From positions 35,080,001 to 35,144,000 of the forward strand of contig CM072801.1 in the NCBI GenBank assembly GCA_037013495.1: a stretch of 64,000 nucleotides of DNA, given 5' to 3'. Below are positions 61,601 through 64,000 of this stretch, piece after piece; position 1 is the stretch's first letter, and each line of letters starts with the position of its first letter. The DNA is from Hippophae tibetana (taxonomy: Eukaryota; Streptophyta; Magnoliopsida; Rosales; Elaeagnaceae). The position numbers and the translations under genes were made by a program. Below the pieces are notes generated by a model that worked only from the letters and a program-made list of their open reading frames with translations, ran no database searches and had not been told where the DNA came from.

Positions 61601-64000
61601 GTAGCTCTTTCGATTCCTAAAAAGGCACTGAAAGAATAGTTTAGTTATCGGAATTTGTATAATGAAAATTACTTCGTTTACACTTCTGGCCAACCTCTAA
61701 TAGTTAAGTGGCATCTTATTGCATTGTTTTTTGTTCTTGTTCTTTAGGGTTCTAATTTGATCATCTTAACCATACTCTAAACAATTTAATCATTCTTAAT
61801 CTTTGTTTTCCTAGGTTGTTCGCCTAAAGGTTCCGCATCATTTAGAATCAAAGTCTTGGTTGTTGAAAATATGTTATCTATCTTCATAAATTTATTTTTT
61901 GAATTATACATTTAAAAAAAATTTGTCCATTGAATTTTCTCGGCTTTCATAAATCACAAATCACAAAGAAAGATATAATTTTTTATACCAAGTTTTATGT
62001 TTTCTTTCAATTATGTTGCCATTATTTTGTCTTTCTATTTCATTTTCTTTTTTTCAGTAAATTCTTTATACCTATTTTTTTTATGTATTCTGTGTTCAAC
62101 CTATCTTTGTTCTTGAAAAAAACAATAGAGCTACTCCAGTTCGTAGTTTCAAGAAAAACTAGGTTATTAATATGGGTTGCAAGTTTAAACTGTCGTAAGT
62201 TTAAATTGATTCATCGAAATGACTTTTATAATGTTTCAAATCGTAGCTCTTTCGATTCCTAAAAAGGCACTGAAAGAATAGTTTAGTTATCGGAATTTGT
62301 ATAATGAAAATTACTTCGTTTACACTTCTGGCCAACCTCTAATAGTTAAGTGGCATCTTATTGCATTGTTTTTTGTTCTTGTTCTTTAGGGTTCTAATTT
62401 GATCATCTTAACCATACTCTAAACAATTTAATCATTCTTAATCTTTGTTTTCCTAGGTTGTTCGCCTAAAGGTTCCGCATCATTTAGTATCAAAGTCTTG
62501 GTTGTTGAAAATATGTTATCTATCTTCATAAATTTATTTTTTGAATTATACATTTAAAAAAATTTTGTCCATTGAATTTTCTCGGCTTTCATAAATCACA
62601 AATCACAAAGAAAGATATAATTTTTTATACCAAGTTTTATGTTTTCTTTCAATTATGTTGCCATTATTTTGTCTTTTTATTTCATTTTCATTTTTCATTA
62701 AATTCTTTTTACCTATTTCTTTTTTTATGTTTTCTGTCTTCAAAATATCTTTGTTCTTGAAAAAAACAATAGAGCTACTCCAGTTCGTAGTTTCAAGAAA
62801 AACTAGGTTATTAATATGGGTTGCAAGTTTAAACTGTCGTAAGTTTAAATTGGTTCATCGAAATGACTTTTATAATGTTTCAAATCGTAGCTCTTTGGAT
62901 TCCTAAAAACACACTGAAAGAATAGTTTAGTTATCGGAATTTGTTTAAACAAAATTACTTCGTTTACACTACTTGCCAACCCCTAATTGTTAGGTGGCAT
63001 CTTATTGCGTTGTTTTCTTTTCTTGTTCTTTTGGGTTCCAATTTGATCCTCTTAACCTTTTTCTAAGCAATTAATCATTCTTAATCTTTGTTTTCCTAGG
63101 TTGTTCGCCTAAAGGTTCCGCATCATTTAGTATCAAAGTCTTGGTTGTTGAAAATATGTTATCTATCTTCATAAATTTATTTTTTGAATTTTCCATTTAA
63201 AAAAACTTTGTTCATTGAATTTTCTTTGCTTTCATAAATCACAAATCACAAAGAAAGATATTATTTTTGTATACCAAGTTTTATGTTTTCTTTCAATTTT
63301 GTTGCCATTATTTTGTCTTTCTATTTCATTTTCTTTTTTTCAGTAAATTCTTTATACCTATTTTTTTTATGTATTCTGTGTTCAACCTATCTTTGTTCTC
63401 GAAACAAACAATAGAGCTACTCCAGTTCGCAGCTTCAAGAAAAACTAGTTATTAATATGTGTTGTTACTTTAAAAAGTTGTAACTTTTAATTGGTGTATC
63501 GAAATGACTATTATAATGTCTCAAATCGTAGCTCTTTCGATTCCTAAAAAGGCACTGAAAGAATAGTTTAGTTATCGGAATTTGTATAATGAAAATTACT
63601 TCGTTTACACTTCTTGCCAACCTCTAATAGTTAAGTGGCATCTTATTGCATTTTTTTTTGTTCTTGTTCTTTAAGGTTCTAATTTGATCATCTTAACCCT
63701 ACTCTAAACAATTTAATCATTCTTAATCTTTGTTTTCCTAGGTTGTTCGCCTAAAGGTTCCGCATCATTTAGTATCAAAGTCTTGGTTGTTGAAAATATG
63801 TTATCTATCTTCATGTATATATTTTTTGAATTTTCCATTGAAAAAAATTTTGTTCACTGAATTTTCTTTGCTTTCATAAATCACAAATCACAAAGAAAGA
63901 TATAATTTTTTATACCAAGTTTTATGTTTTCTTTCAATTATGTTGCCATTATTTTGTCTTTTTATTTCATTTTCATTTTTCATTAAATTCTTTTTACCTA
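58601..64000. repeat. Hybrid-monomer block to the window end
   Basis: Landmarks at 58601, 59245, 59889, 60532, 61177, 61821, 62463, 63106 and 63748, the last monomer being cut by the window edge. Bodies are B/C hybrids. Four successive monomers (60532-63105) carry an A-type tail with the private variant AACTGTCGTAAG, indicating local single-monomer amplification. Trimer periodicity is absent. Confidence 0.8.

Larger units (their letters stand above)
7068..64000. repeat. Satellite DNA array, monomer about 645 bp, 88 full monomers plus a partial
   Basis: The landmark CGCCTAAAGG or CGCCTAATGG recurs 89 times between 7070 and 63748, all in the same direction (head to tail). Average spacing is 644 bp, and most intervals are 640-647. 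Outliers are three near 627-629 and one of 652. The sequence is AT-rich and the plus strand is markedly T-rich. Four body variants can be told apart: A (GTACACCAAGCC, GCAAGTTTAAA), B (GATATTATTTTT), C (GATAGATATTTGTATACC with CCAATTTC) and D (TTTATGGTTTC, AACGTTCCACATC). I see no gene in the array. Megabase satellites of this kind usually form centromeric or heterochromatic blocks. I do not recognise this family. Confidence 0.97.

Noticed and set aside
7824..63455. Recurrent plus-strand ORFs of 60-116 codons in the satellite (Met-Asn-Phe-Leu-Cys-Phe-His type)
   Set aside because: They are Phe-rich translations of T-rich repeats, differ by frameshift between monomer types, show no known domain, and their repetition is explained by array homogenisation.
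7068..64000. CRISPR array or rDNA intergenic spacer
   Set aside because: Units are contiguous 645-bp monomers with no unique spacers, and no rRNA sequence flanks them; the context is plant nuclear DNA.
7068..64000. Further transposon insertions inside the array
   Set aside because: Monomer spacing stays within a few bases apart from small indels, leaving no room for an inserted element.

Overview
The window looks like nuclear DNA of a flowering plant, probably a eudicot, from a repeat-rich, heterochromatin-like region. It has two parts. Positions 1-7067 hold the 5' portion of a Ty3/gypsy LTR retrotransposon of the Athila/Tat group, read on the minus strand. Positions 7068-64000 are one uninterrupted satellite array with a monomer of about 645 bp. 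I see no host gene, rRNA gene, tRNA gene or CRISPR array. The plant assignment rests on the family-typical Gag/protease/RT motifs, a primer binding site matching plant tRNA-Asp, and the AT-rich plant-type LTR. I cannot name the species.

Retrotransposon, in its own 5' to 3' order (descending coordinates): a 2072-bp 5' LTR (7067-4996) with a bZIP-type TGACGTCA palindrome, an 18-bp GC-rich minisatellite and a TATA box; a tRNA-Asp primer binding site (4988-4971); a 729-nt AT-rich leader carrying two tandem hairpins with compensatory base changes; a stand-alone 445-codon gag ORF (4241-2904); a 340-bp spacer; and a second open frame, gag-protease-RT (2563 to the left edge). The element therefore carries two gag copies downstream of one primer binding site. 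The upstream copy has lost the first two cysteines of the zinc knuckle, while the downstream copy keeps a canonical CCHC knuckle. RT to integrase and the 3' LTR lie beyond the left edge.

Satellite: 89 occurrences of a CGCCTAA-type landmark define 88 complete monomers (average 644 bp) plus a partial one. Next to the retrotransposon the monomers are divergent and have no higher-order structure (7068-12236). A mixed region follows (12237-23843), then a core of twelve consecutive trimeric higher-order repeats (A-B-C, about 1934 bp each, 23844-47008). The core contains a very recent tandem duplication of 5788 bp (35805-41592 and 41593-47380). Further right the trimer breaks into dimers, single-monomer deletions and chimeric monomers (47009-64000). 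Each monomer carries a segment like an LTR end followed by an initiator-tRNA-Met primer binding site, so the satellite may itself descend from a retrotransposon leader.

The many small plus-strand ORFs in the array come from T-rich repeats and are not annotated as genes. The points most worth following up are the two-gag architecture, the covarying leader hairpins, the nested higher-order organisation of the satellite, and its possible retrotransposon origin.
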